A stretch of DNA of 34,809 bases from JAAYAY01 sp964429355. GTDB taxonomy: Bacteria; Planctomycetota; Planctomycetia; Pirellulales; Thermoguttaceae. The notes beneath the pieces were generated by a model. That model had not been told where the DNA came from and did no database searches. It saw only the letters and a program-made list of their open reading frames with translations. The position numbers and the translations under genes were made by a program. The stretch spans positions 1 to 34,809 of the forward strand of contig CAYSCH010000052.1 of assembly GCA_964429355.1 (NCBI GenBank). Reading direction: 5' to 3'. Shown in pieces: positions 17,356-25,683 of this stretch (position 1 is the first letter of the stretch; each line of letters starts with the position of its first letter).

Positions 17356-18351
17356 CTACCCCAACAACCACCGCGCCAAGGTGAAATAGATCAGCAGCGT
17401 CACCATGTCGGTCAAGGCGAGGGCAATGGGGCCCGCGGCAACCTGCGGCTCACGTCGAAGGAGCCGCAGCAGGCTGGGCATCGCCACGCCGATCACTGCG
17501 GCACAGGTGACGCCCCCCGCGATGCCGCCCAGCAAGCACAGGACGACCCGCACCTGGCCCAGCCAGATCAGGGCGACGGTGGCCACTGCCACGCTGCTGG
17601 CGATCCCCAGGAACAGGCCGGTCACCAGTTCCGACCGGAGTTTCTTGAGGATCGCCTCCACGGTCGGGTGCTGCCCTCGCCAGCTTTGCAGGGCCAGGCT
17701 CACCGACTGGATGCTCACACTCTCAGCCAGCGCCAGCACCACCGGGATGAACTGGGCCAGGGCCACGGCCTTCTGCAATTCGGCCTCAAAAACCCCCGAA
17801 AGAAAGGCCGCCAGGATACCCCCGCCAATATTCGCCAGCAGCCACGGAAATCGGTTGCGAAAGGCTATCCACGGCGAGGCCTGCTGCGATTCCGTCAGAT
17901 GAACACCGATGAGCTGGAACAGCTCATCGCTTTCCTCCCTGCGTTCGATATCGCCCAGTTCGTCCGTATAAAGTTCAACGTCGACAATTCCCAGGAGCCG
18001 CCGCTCTTCATCGACCACCGGGAAGGCGAGGAGGCGGTGAAACATGAAGAACTCGCAGGCCTCCAGGACCGTGGCCGTTCCGGGAATTGCGATGGCGTCT
18101 CTCACCATGATGTGGCCGACCCGCTTGTCGGGAATATTCAACAGCAGCCGACGAGTGGGCACGACGCCCTTCAACCGGTTCTCGTCGTCCACAACATAGA
18201 AGTAGATGATCCGCCCCTCGGGCGGTTTTTCCCGAATCGCGGCCAGTGCCTCCCCAACCGTCTGATCGACGTGAAGCCGGGCGAAGTCCGTCCGCATATG
18301 CTCGGTCACCAGGTCGTTCAGGTCGTTTTCGACAGACACAGCACCAGCCAT
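17356..18351 (-). CDS. MgtE-like CBS-domain divalent cation transporter, lacking the N domain
   Basis: A 331-aa inner-membrane protein. The second in-frame ATG (18351) is preferred because GGAG lies 5 bases upstream. Residues about 10-135 form a CBS pair (PPEGRIIYFYVVDDENRLKG; FPVVDEERRLLGIVDVELY). The MgtE membrane domain follows with RFPWLLANIGGGILAAFLSGVFE, FIPVVLALAESVSIQS, and ALTDMVTLLIYFTLARWLLG, the last keeping the pore aspartate. Full MgtE proteins (about 450 aa) begin with a superhelical N domain, absent here, and their conserved GGNAGxQ pore segment reads AESVSIQ. Mg2+ channel activity with CBS-mediated gating is known for the family; the changed pore segment makes the ion uncertain. 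Convergent with the thioredoxin gene. Confidence 0.85.
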   Translation of the reverse strand: MAGAVSVENDLNDLVTEHMRTDFARLHVDQTVGEALAAIREKPPEGRIIYFYVVDDENRLKGVVPTRRLLLNIPDKRVGHIMVRDAIAIPGTATVLEACEFFMFHRLLAFPVVDEERRLLGIVDVELYTDELGDIERREESDELFQLIGVHLTESQQASPWIAFRNRFPWLLANIGGGILAAFLSGVFEAELQKAVALAQFIPVVLALAESVSIQSVSLALQSWRGQHPTVEAILKKLRSELVTGLFLGIASSVAVATVALIWLGQVRVVLCLLGGIAGGVTCAAVIGVAMPSLLRLLRREPQVAAGPIALALTDMVTLLIYFTLARWLLG

Positions 18352-18868
18352 GATAACTCCATTCATTCCACAATCCGCGCACTTGCCGCCTCCAACGACG
18401 GCGTCCTTCCTCTTCCGACCAGCCTCAGCAAGTCCACCGCGTCAGGTTGCCGGACATTCTACGGAGGTCGACGGCGGACGAACAGGGGCAACATCGCAGG
18501 GACCATTTGGCCCCGATTCTCGGGCCGTTTTCTGCAGTCGCAGGACCTCTATTAATATACCTATGTTCAATCATCAACAGAAGGTGGACAAGTTGGCTCC
18601 GGGCGAGGGCAACTTGTTGCCAATCCGGGCAATCCGGCCAGGGACGATACCCCCCGCTATGGCAAGCCTGGGGAAGATGGTATTGTGTTTGCAGAATTCA
18701 CAGACCGGCACCTGGCGGGGAAGGCCGAAAACACCTTCGTCTTTCGGCAGCGGCGAAGGATGCCAGACCTATTCCGCATTCCACAGCTCCAACGTCTTAG
18801 CCTTCGATTTCCCCCACTCCATCCTCAGCCATCGAAACCGCACCTTTCCTTCGTGAGGAGACTCGCTC
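18352..18868. other. Divergent intergenic region, about 517 bases
   Basis: Lies between the divergently transcribed MgtE-like and YhcH-family genes, so it should hold both promoters, but no clear -35/-10 pair was found (TATTAATAT at 18549-18557 is the most AT-rich spot). An 8-bp perfect inverted repeat, ACAAGTTG (18588-18595) and CAACTTGT (18610-18617), is visible. Open frames here look noncoding. Confidence 0.45.
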
Positions 18869-19327
18869 ATGATCCTCGATCGCCTCGAACACGCCGCCAT
18901 GTACCGCCCCCTCAGCCGGCCGATTGAAGCCGCGCTGGCCTACCTGGCGAAGACCGATTTTCAGTCCCTCTCCCCCGGCCGTTATGAGCTTGACGGAGAT
19001 CGTCTCTACGCGATGGTCCAGCGTTATGCCACCAAACCTCCCGCCGGCGGGCGTTGGGAAGCCCATCGCCGCTACCTCGATGTGCAGTACGTCGTTGAAG
19101 GCAGCGAGCGGATCGGCTGGGCCCCCCTGGAAAAGGGAACCGAGATCGAGACGCCGTACGACGTTGAGAAGGATGTGGCTTTCTACCGCACCGCCGGCGA
19201 TCTCTTCCAGCTGACGGCCGGCACGTTCGCAATTTTTGCCCCCCACGACATCCACTCCCCCGGACTCCACGCCTCGCCCACCGAGCCCGTTGACGTCCTC
19301 AAGGTGGTCGTCAAGGTTGCCTGGTGA
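18869..19327 (+). CDS. YhcH/YjgK/YiaL family protein (DUF386)
   Basis: A 152-aa cytoplasmic protein with GAGGAG about 10 bases before its ATG. It matches the YhcH/YjgK/YiaL beta-barrel (cupin-like) family: GRYELDGDRLYAMVQRY, WEAHRRYLDVQYVVEGSERIGW with the family's Glu-His cluster, and FAIFAPHDIHSPGLH followed by KVVVKV near the end. Members are linked to catabolism of sialic acid and other unusual sugars, and may act as metal-dependent sugar isomerases or epimerases; the exact reaction is unsettled. Length is normal for the family (about 150 aa). It sits alone between a divergent transporter gene and a convergent lactate permease. Confidence 0.88.
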   Translation: MILDRLEHAAMYRPLSRPIEAALAYLAKTDFQSLSPGRYELDGDRLYAMVQRYATKPPAGGRWEAHRRYLDVQYVVEGSERIGWAPLEKGTEIETPYDVEKDVAFYRTAGDLFQLTAGTFAIFAPHDIHSPGLHASPTEPVDVLKVVVKVAW

Positions 19328-19392
19328 CATGAGCCGCGAGCGCGAGTGACAAGCTGGGCAGGGACGCGACAGGATCCTGAACAGGGAGTACT

Positions 19393-19426
19393 GGAATGAT
19401 GGAAGACTGGCCTTGGCCATCATTCC
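19393..19426. terminator. Likely bidirectional terminator
   Basis: GGAATGATGG (19393-19402) and CCATCATTCC (19417-19426) are perfect reverse complements. The loop contains the competing pairing TGGCC/GGCCA. It sits in the 129-base gap between two convergent genes. There is no strong T tract, which limits confidence. Confidence 0.45.
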
Positions 19427-19456
19427 ACCCCTCCAGCATTCCATGCCCGCTCCCAT

Positions 19457-21169
19457 TTACGCTGCGGGGATCATCCACGTGAGCACGTACGCCTGCAGCA
19501 GCGTCAACAGCCCCATCAGGGCCGCCAGCACCAGGCTGTGCCAGAAAACAAACCTCAGGATGGGCCCTTCGCTCCCCGGCTGATCTGTGGCCACCGCCGC
19601 CACGACGATGCTCTGTGCGTCGATCATCTTTCCCATCACACCGCCGGTGCTGTTGGAGGTCACGATCAGCACCGGGTTGAGTCCCAACTGCTCGGCCGTG
19701 ATCCGCTGCAGGCTGCCGAACAAGGCGTTTGACGACGTATCCGAGCCCGTCAGGGCCACTCCCAGCCAGCCCAACATGGGGGCGAAAAACGGATAGAGCC
19801 AGCCGGACCTGGTAAACGCCAGCCCCAGCGTAGCATCTGCCCCGCTGTACTTGGTGGTGAACGCCAAGGCGAGCATGCAGGCGATCGTGAAGACCGCCCA
19901 GCGGACCTTATAGGCCGTGTCGGCCATCTGCAGGAAGAACTCTCGCACTCCTATCCGCAGCCAGAAGGCCGAGAGGATCGCCGCCAGAAAGATGCCCGTC
20001 CCGGTGGCCGAGAGCCAGTTGAGTTGATAGACGGCCTCCTCGGGCTTCTCCGCCCGATCGGAGCCCGAAGGCACTGGCACCACCGGGGCATTGCGGAAGA
20101 CGAGGTTGTGCAGATGGGGAACGTCGAATGAATGCCGGCTGATCCCGGCCAGGAAGTTGGGCGAGTCCTTCGGACCGCCGTTCAGGGCCGTCTTCACTGT
20201 TGGAACACCCCAGACGAAGATCATCACGGACAGCACCACCCAGGGCGTCCAGGCGTACGCCGCCTGCCTGGCAGTAAGGGGCGGGGCGTTTTCAGCCGAT
20301 TGTTCCTCCGCCGAATCCTCCTCGCCGCCCCCGTCGGATCGCCAGATCTCCTTGGGCTGCCAGAACTGGAGAAACACGGCCAGCACGATCATCGACCCCA
20401 CGCCGCCGAGCACGTCGACCAGAGTCGGACCGTGGAAGTTCGACGTCATAAACTGGATCGCTGCGAAACTTCCGCCACACACAAGGACCGCCGGCCAGCA
20501 GCCCTTCACCCCCTTCCAGCCCGCCATGACGTAGACCAGCCACGCAGGAATCATTAGTGAAAACAGCGGCAACTGGCGCCCAGCCATTTGCGACAGGGCA
20601 AACTCGTCGATGCCTGAGACCTGCCCCAGGGTGATGATCGGCGTGCCCAGTGCGCCGAAGGCCACCGGCGAGGTGTTGGCAATCAGGGCCAGGCCGGCGG
20701 CATAGAGGGGCCGAAAACCCAGTCCGATCAGCAGCGCGGCGGAAATCGCCACCGGAGTGCCAAACCCCGCCGCCCCTTCCAGAAACGAGCCGAAGGAGAA
20801 GGCAATCAACAGGGCCTGCATCCGCCGGTCCGGCGAGATCGCCGCCACCGAGCGTTTGACGATGTCAAACTGCCCGGAACGGACGGTCAGGTGATAGAGA
20901 AACACCGCGGAGAAGACGATCCAGCCGATCGGCAACAACCCAAAACACGCCCCATACCCGGCGGCCGCCAGCGCCGAATCAACCGGCATCCCGTAGGCCG
21001 CAATGGCCACCACCAGGGCGGAAGCCAGTCCGGCCAGGGCCGCCCTCGGGGCCGAAACGCCGACGACCAACAGCCCCAGCAGCAACAAGATCGGTATGCC
21101 TGCCACCAACGGCGAGCCCAGGGGGCCCAAGCGGTCATAAACCTGTACCCACTCCGCAACCAGAAGCAT
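19457..21169 (-). CDS. lctP: L-lactate permease (LctP family)
   Basis: A 570-aa inner-membrane transporter with about 12-14 hydrophobic segments and GGAAGGAG 7 bases before its ATG. Family signatures are clear: SFGSFLEGAAGFGTPVAI, LIANTSPVAFGALGTPIITL, ALTGSDTSSNALFGSLQ and SNSTGGVMGKMIDAQSIVVA near the C-terminus. LctP/LldP proteins import L-lactate (and glycolate or D-lactate) by proton symport. Length matches the family (about 550-560 aa) with a slightly longer cytoplasmic loop rich in Glu around residues 280-300. No lactate dehydrogenase or regulator is adjacent. Confidence 0.93.
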   Translation of the reverse strand: MLLVAEWVQVYDRLGPLGSPLVAGIPILLLLGLLVVGVSAPRAALAGLASALVVAIAAYGMPVDSALAAAGYGACFGLLPIGWIVFSAVFLYHLTVRSGQFDIVKRSVAAISPDRRMQALLIAFSFGSFLEGAAGFGTPVAISAALLIGLGFRPLYAAGLALIANTSPVAFGALGTPIITLGQVSGIDEFALSQMAGRQLPLFSLMIPAWLVYVMAGWKGVKGCWPAVLVCGGSFAAIQFMTSNFHGPTLVDVLGGVGSMIVLAVFLQFWQPKEIWRSDGGGEEDSAEEQSAENAPPLTARQAAYAWTPWVVLSVMIFVWGVPTVKTALNGGPKDSPNFLAGISRHSFDVPHLHNLVFRNAPVVPVPSGSDRAEKPEEAVYQLNWLSATGTGIFLAAILSAFWLRIGVREFFLQMADTAYKVRWAVFTIACMLALAFTTKYSGADATLGLAFTRSGWLYPFFAPMLGWLGVALTGSDTSSNALFGSLQRITAEQLGLNPVLIVTSNSTGGVMGKMIDAQSIVVAAVATDQPGSEGPILRFVFWHSLVLAALMGLLTLLQAYVLTWMIPAA

Positions 21170-21437
21170 CGCAGTTCTCCTTCCTCGCTGTTGGGTCAGA
21201 TTATAGCAGGGGACAGAAGAGGGGACACCGGGCGACCTGAATTCCGGCCTGATCGTCGAACTTCTGAGACTCAGTATCGATTTCTCCAGCCGGCCATCGT
21301 AGTGTCCGTTTCCCGGGAGGCCACCGTCAGTCGACAGACATCAGGCCCGGCTTCTGAACCGGACCTGCAGCCATGTGTTTCCGCCCCTGAACCCCACTCC
21401 CCCTCTACTAACGTCCGACTCCCAGCAGCGACAGCCA

Positions 21438-23282
21438 TCACCGGCAGCGGCTCGCTGCGTGTTCTCTCATGATTCGTGCCAGTTCTGCGACGGTCGCCGG
21501 ATCCTGGTGCAGTACCGTATGACGGGCCGGCACAAACAATTCACTGCATGCGCCGGGGTACCTCGCACTCGAGACGGAAACGACCCCGTCACCCGGCTCA
21601 CCGATCAGCAACGTTCCCCCCGTGCCAATAATCGAATGAAACTGAACACCGCGACGAACAGGCATCTGCGCCAAGGCTCGGAGCAGAGGGTTGTCTGGTT
21701 CCAGGAGGTCGATACTCGTGGGGGGAGACTGCCACAGGAATTCGTAGAAGATATCGCGGTTCTCGTCCATGAGCTGCCGATACAGCGGGTCCTCGGTGCC
21801 GAGAGGGCTCACCAAGCTGGATGCGAAGCGGCCTACAGAGCGCTGCGCCATGCCGGCTCCGCGGTGCGGCGTTCCGATGAATACGATGCGGCCGACGAGG
21901 GGAGACGGATCGAAAAAGAGGTCCCGCTCCAATCGTTCTCGCATAACGGGCGTGGCGCGAACGGCTTCCAGCGGTTGCCGGGCCACGTGGCGCCAGAGGA
22001 TGTCAGAGGAATGGGTCACCTGGAGCCGGGCGATCAGTCCCCCCATGCTGTGCCCAATGAAGACCATGCGAGCCATCGCGGCGTCGTTGCACGCCGGATC
22101 GAATCTCTCTCGAACGGCAACGAGTTGCTCTCTCAGCTTCCCGGCCGACTCCAACACAACGCCGCCGGTCGGGTAGCGGTAGTACCAGAACTGGTATTGC
22201 TCGTAGAGATCCGGCTGTGCGCGAAGTTCATTTACGGCGTCGACCCACGTGATGGGGTCGGAAAGCAGACCATGGATGAAGACCACCGGAATCTTGCCCG
22301 GCTGGTACGGCTCGATCATGAACAATTCCGGCTGGACTTCGCTTTCGGCCGGAGCGACAAACCCTTGGAAGTACTGCCGTGGCGCCTCCCGTACCATATA
22401 GGCAAACGGGGCCGAGAGGTCTCGTGCGAGGCGAGCGGTCGCAGACCCCAGCGGCAGCGACTCGAAGAGATGGGGGTCGTAGAACTCCAGCACCGCATCG
22501 ACGCCATCCGTGCCCACGGCTGCATGCCCACCCGACATTGACTCCACGCAAGCGGCGGGGCGGAGTACGGCGGTCGCCGCAAACGGAATGGCCGCCGGGT
22601 AGAATGGCTCTTCACCGCTCGCCCGGCGCAGGATGACCAGGGGGATTCCGAGTCCGTCCGTGCCATAGCGTCGCTGCAATTCCCCATTCTGAAACTCGCT
22701 CGCCGCCACCACCTGGCAGAAGTCGCAAGGCTTCCAGGCGAACCCGTAATAGGCGATCCGAATCTCCCGTTGGCCCGCAGGCCCACCCACGATGAGACGG
22801 GAGCGGGGGTCGAGCCGCCCGAAACGGCTTGCGGCGAAGAGGAGATGGTCCAGACACTTCTGATAGGTTCGATACGCTGCCCGGCAGTTCCCATCCGTCG
22901 CCGGCAGGTTCGATCCAACTTCCAGGCCCCTCCACGCGTGGAGAGCGCCGCGATAGTAGAAATCGACGCACTCCTCCCGACGGGAATCCTCCCTCAGCCT
23001 TCCTTCGGCCAATTCGGCCTCTGCCTGCTCGCAGGGCCGGATGACATCCTCAGCGAACGGCCCGACGGGAACTTGGGCCGTCCGGCCGCTCATCTGAATT
23101 TTCACCCCATCGACGAGTGCCGACTGCCGAGCGTCACGCCAGGGCAAGATTTGTTGAGCGGGCAGACCTGACGGGCAAAACACGGCGAAGAGGATGGGGC
23201 AAACTAGGAGGGCGAGTCTCGTGCCAAAACGCCAGCGGATCCGCGATCGGTCGGCGCAATTTGCTCCCCGCGTCCGCTCCAT
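21438..23282 (-). CDS. Exported alpha/beta hydrolase (lipase/esterase-like)
   Basis: A 614-aa protein. ATG 23282 is preferred over an upstream in-frame opening because it is followed by a signal peptide (RFGTRLALLVCPILFAVF, cleaved near LPA-QQ). The N-terminal 290 residues are unrecognised and contain a CDFC pair. The catalytic alpha/beta-hydrolase domain covers the rest: oxyanion-loop IPVVFIHGLLSDPITW, nucleophile S412 in GHSMGGLIARL, a following IGTPHRGAGMA, candidate acid in GEPGDGVVSVSSA, and candidate His in PARHTVLHQDP. This layout resembles PGAP1-like and triacylglycerol lipase families. It probably hydrolyses an ester (lipid or polymer) in the periplasm or outside; the substrate is unknown. 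The N-terminal domain may govern targeting. Confidence 0.85.
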   Translation of the reverse strand: MERTRGANCADRSRIRWRFGTRLALLVCPILFAVFCPSGLPAQQILPWRDARQSALVDGVKIQMSGRTAQVPVGPFAEDVIRPCEQAEAELAEGRLREDSRREECVDFYYRGALHAWRGLEVGSNLPATDGNCRAAYRTYQKCLDHLLFAASRFGRLDPRSRLIVGGPAGQREIRIAYYGFAWKPCDFCQVVAASEFQNGELQRRYGTDGLGIPLVILRRASGEEPFYPAAIPFAATAVLRPAACVESMSGGHAAVGTDGVDAVLEFYDPHLFESLPLGSATARLARDLSAPFAYMVREAPRQYFQGFVAPAESEVQPELFMIEPYQPGKIPVVFIHGLLSDPITWVDAVNELRAQPDLYEQYQFWYYRYPTGGVVLESAGKLREQLVAVRERFDPACNDAAMARMVFIGHSMGGLIARLQVTHSSDILWRHVARQPLEAVRATPVMRERLERDLFFDPSPLVGRIVFIGTPHRGAGMAQRSVGRFASSLVSPLGTEDPLYRQLMDENRDIFYEFLWQSPPTSIDLLEPDNPLLRALAQMPVRRGVQFHSIIGTGGTLLIGEPGDGVVSVSSARYPGACSELFVPARHTVLHQDPATVAELARIMREHAASRCR

Positions 23283-23617
23283 GGCTACCCCCGTAGCATC
23301 ACTCCATGCCGCACCAACCGGCAAGTATACCACACAATCCTGCGCCAGCCCGGCTTCTCGATCCTCCACCTCTCACAACGCCGCCTTGGTCACGTGTATC
23401 ACCGCAGCAAGCCCGGCTATTGAAGTGGCGACCCCGTCGCTCGCCCTCCATCTTTGCGCGATCGGGACCATGCGCAAAGGACCAACAGAATCCCCTCCCC
23501 ATCGCAACGACGGGGAGGGCTCGGGTGGAACCGCCCCTCCGATCGACATGGCCGCTCATTGATCGCCCTGCCGCGCCCGAAGACACTCGGTGCTACATCG
23601 CCGCAGATCGGGCCCCT
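23283..23617. other. Intergenic region with two hairpins, 335 bases
   Basis: No supported gene. Two perfect 8-bp inverted repeats lie close together (23452-23479 and 23493-23519), listed separately. Overlapping open frames here are low-complexity and lack ribosome-binding sites. Confidence 0.5.
23452..23519 (-). terminator. Tandem hairpins, possible terminator of the 81-aa gene
   Basis: CCCTCCCC (23493-23500)/GGGGAGGG (23512-23519) and CTTTGCGC (23452-23459)/GCGCAAAG (23472-23479) are perfect pairs. Read on the minus strand they follow the stop of the 81-aa membrane protein by about 100 bases and precede the hydrolase gene. Only a weak T-rich stretch (ATTCTGTT) lies between them. Confidence 0.35.
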
Positions 23618-23863
23618 TCACCCAAACAACTTCTCCAGCCCCACATTCACTCCAAACCCGACGGCCGCTCCGCAGCCCAGCCAGGCGCTCAGCTTCATTT
23701 CGGCCCACCAATCCTCTCCCCACTCCCCCTGGATCCACGAGAGAAGGTCCGGCTGAAGAGAATACCGCAGACACTCAAAGAAGTCTTCCGACCCACCAAA
23801 AAACGGCTTGAACAGCAACACAAGCGTCGACAGTCCCGCCACAATAGCGACTGCCAGAATCAT
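23618..23863 (-). CDS. Small membrane protein (81 aa)
   Basis: An 81-aa protein starting at ATG 23863, with AGGGGA about 7 bases upstream. An N-terminal membrane helix (ILAVAIVAGLSTLVLLFKPFF), a Trp/acidic amphipathic middle (LLSWIQGEWGEDWWAEMK) and a second hydrophobic helix (AWLGCGAAVGFGVNVGL) suggest a two-helix inner-membrane protein. An upstream in-frame opening adds 13 residues but has a poorer site. Coding composition is convincing and I think similar short proteins exist in planctomycetes (not searched). Function unknown. Confidence 0.65.
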   Translation of the reverse strand: MILAVAIVAGLSTLVLLFKPFFGGSEDFFECLRYSLQPDLLSWIQGEWGEDWWAEMKLSAWLGCGAAVGFGVNVGLEKLFG

Positions 23864-23962
23864 GGATCGTTCCCCTTCTATTCGCGAGCGCAGATCGCCC
23901 AACTCCGGCGCCTCCGGATCGCATCATTCTACCCCCTGTATCCCTCCACCTCCGCCTCTTCA

Positions 23963-25423
23963 TCATTCCGCCACCGCCGGCCCCACCGTGCACGTCGTGA
24001 ATAACCGCCCCCGCTCTCCGTTGAGTACGAAATCCAGTTGCGCGGCCGTATAATACCTGCCGGTCTGCCAGTACTCTCCCGTTCTGGTTTTCGCGGCGAC
24101 GCCGGTGACGGACCAACGATCTTGGGTGACCAGTTCTGCACGATTCCATCGCAGCCTTCCCGGCTCGAAAGCCGGCGGTAGCGAAATGGTCAGCACCGCA
24201 TTTGACAGCGAAGCGTCGGTCCCGTTCTCGAGTGCATAGGCGATCTGGCCCGTCTTGGGATCGAGTGTCAGCGACGCCGTCAGTCCGGGAAATTCGCGGC
24301 TGACCCCTTCCGTCGTTTCGGCGATCTTCACCGGCACGCCATGTTCCGGATGGTGCGGCACGTTGACGATCGTATTCCCTTCGGCCTGTCGCACCGCACA
24401 CACCATTCCATCCACCCTGGCCGATCGTACGGAATTGCCCTCGAAGACCAGCGTCAGGGGAATATCGCTCCCCAGTTCCGTCGCACATGGGCGCACGATC
24501 GCAAACTCTCCCGGCGCCAGCGCCTCGATCTTCGTGCCGTGGCGTTGCCTGGCAAAGGCCGCATACTCCGTCTGTGTGCAATGCCAGAAGTCATCCCAAT
24601 CCTTGAGTTTTCCCATCACCTCGCCCAGCCGCTCCAGCTCGTCGCCTTCCTGCCAGGGGTGAACGCCCAGGAAGATGCAGTCGGAAGTCTGTCGGCTTTG
24701 CGATTCGAACTGGCGGACCTTCTCGATCTGGGCCCAGAACTTCTCGGCGTCGACCTTCCGGTCGCCGGGAACGACCTGCAACCCGGTGGAAACCAGGTTT
24801 GGCGGAAGGAACGGATTGCCCTTCACAAACCCCGCGTACACGCAGTGGTGGTAGCCCGTTCGCAGGAACGACTGGCTGATCCCCTCCAGGACCTCCGGCC
24901 GGGCCTTGTCGTCATAGCCCCCGTACGGAAATGCCAGCGAATTGACTGGGCGATTCGTGAGGGATTCCAGGGTGATCCTATTCGCCATCAACTGGTAGAA
25001 GGTCTCGTTGACCGAGAGCTCGGGCAAACGCGGGTGCGTCGCGCTGTGTCCGCCGACGGAACATTCCCCCTGGCCGGTGAGCCTGGCCGCCAGCGACCCG
25101 GCCTCCTCTTCCGGTTCCCGGGAGTTCAGGTAGAAAGTGCCCCGAATCCCGTTTTCCAACATCTTGCGGCGGACGTTGAGCGAATTGGGATTGCTGTCAT
25201 CCCATCGCGTCGATAGGCCCCATTTCCGGCCATCGTAGACGGCTGCAAATTCTGGAAGCGGCATATCCCTTGGATCTTCTGAACGTTCGACAACCAGCGC
25301 CTGGCGGTAGGTCTCCATTGCGTCATAGACACTCTGGCCGTCACTGGCCGCTACCTGACTGCCCACCATGCCAGCCGTCATCCCCAGGAGGACACCTCCC
25401 GTCAACAGAATACCTTTCCTCAC
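23963..25423 (-). CDS. Exported polysaccharide deacetylase-like protein
   Basis: A 486-aa protein beginning at GTG 25423, chosen because GGGAG lies just upstream and the product starts with a signal peptide (RKGILLTGGVLLGMTAGMVG, cleaved near VAA-SD). Residues about 65-300 match the NodB carbohydrate esterase fold: the first motif reads STRWDDSNPNS with D75/D76, and the metal-binding pair is H126/H130 in GGHSATHPRLPE. LAFPYGGYDDKARPEVLE and IFLGVHPWQ supply the later motifs. These enzymes remove N- or O-acetyl groups from polysaccharides using a metal. The C-terminal 180 residues form a probable beta-sandwich module (VPHHPEHGVPVKI; LENGTDASLSNAVLTISLPPAFEP). Periplasmic or surface location is inferred. 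Confidence 0.82.
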   Translation of the reverse strand: MRKGILLTGGVLLGMTAGMVGSQVAASDGQSVYDAMETYRQALVVERSEDPRDMPLPEFAAVYDGRKWGLSTRWDDSNPNSLNVRRKMLENGIRGTFYLNSREPEEEAGSLAARLTGQGECSVGGHSATHPRLPELSVNETFYQLMANRITLESLTNRPVNSLAFPYGGYDDKARPEVLEGISQSFLRTGYHHCVYAGFVKGNPFLPPNLVSTGLQVVPGDRKVDAEKFWAQIEKVRQFESQSRQTSDCIFLGVHPWQEGDELERLGEVMGKLKDWDDFWHCTQTEYAAFARQRHGTKIEALAPGEFAIVRPCATELGSDIPLTLVFEGNSVRSARVDGMVCAVRQAEGNTIVNVPHHPEHGVPVKIAETTEGVSREFPGLTASLTLDPKTGQIAYALENGTDASLSNAVLTISLPPAFEPGRLRWNRAELVTQDRWSVTGVAAKTRTGEYWQTGRYYTAAQLDFVLNGERGRLFTTCTVGPAVAE

Positions 25424-25683
25424 ACCATTCTCCCAATTCTTCGCGTGGTTCGTGCCGTTCCTGGGCCCAATTTCTCCTTGCAGCCTATTACCATACCACC
25501 GCGTCCAACTCACCGCAAAGTGACGCTCCGCGTGTGCACCTCCACCGACACGCCTGCCCGCAGGATAGCCGCGTAGGCTGGCCTCACGATTGGCAGTTCA
25601 TCACCTGAGCAACGAGACTCCTATCGTCCCGGTATTCCTGTCCAGACTGGGAGGTAATTCGACTTCCGATCCTAACGCTCCTT

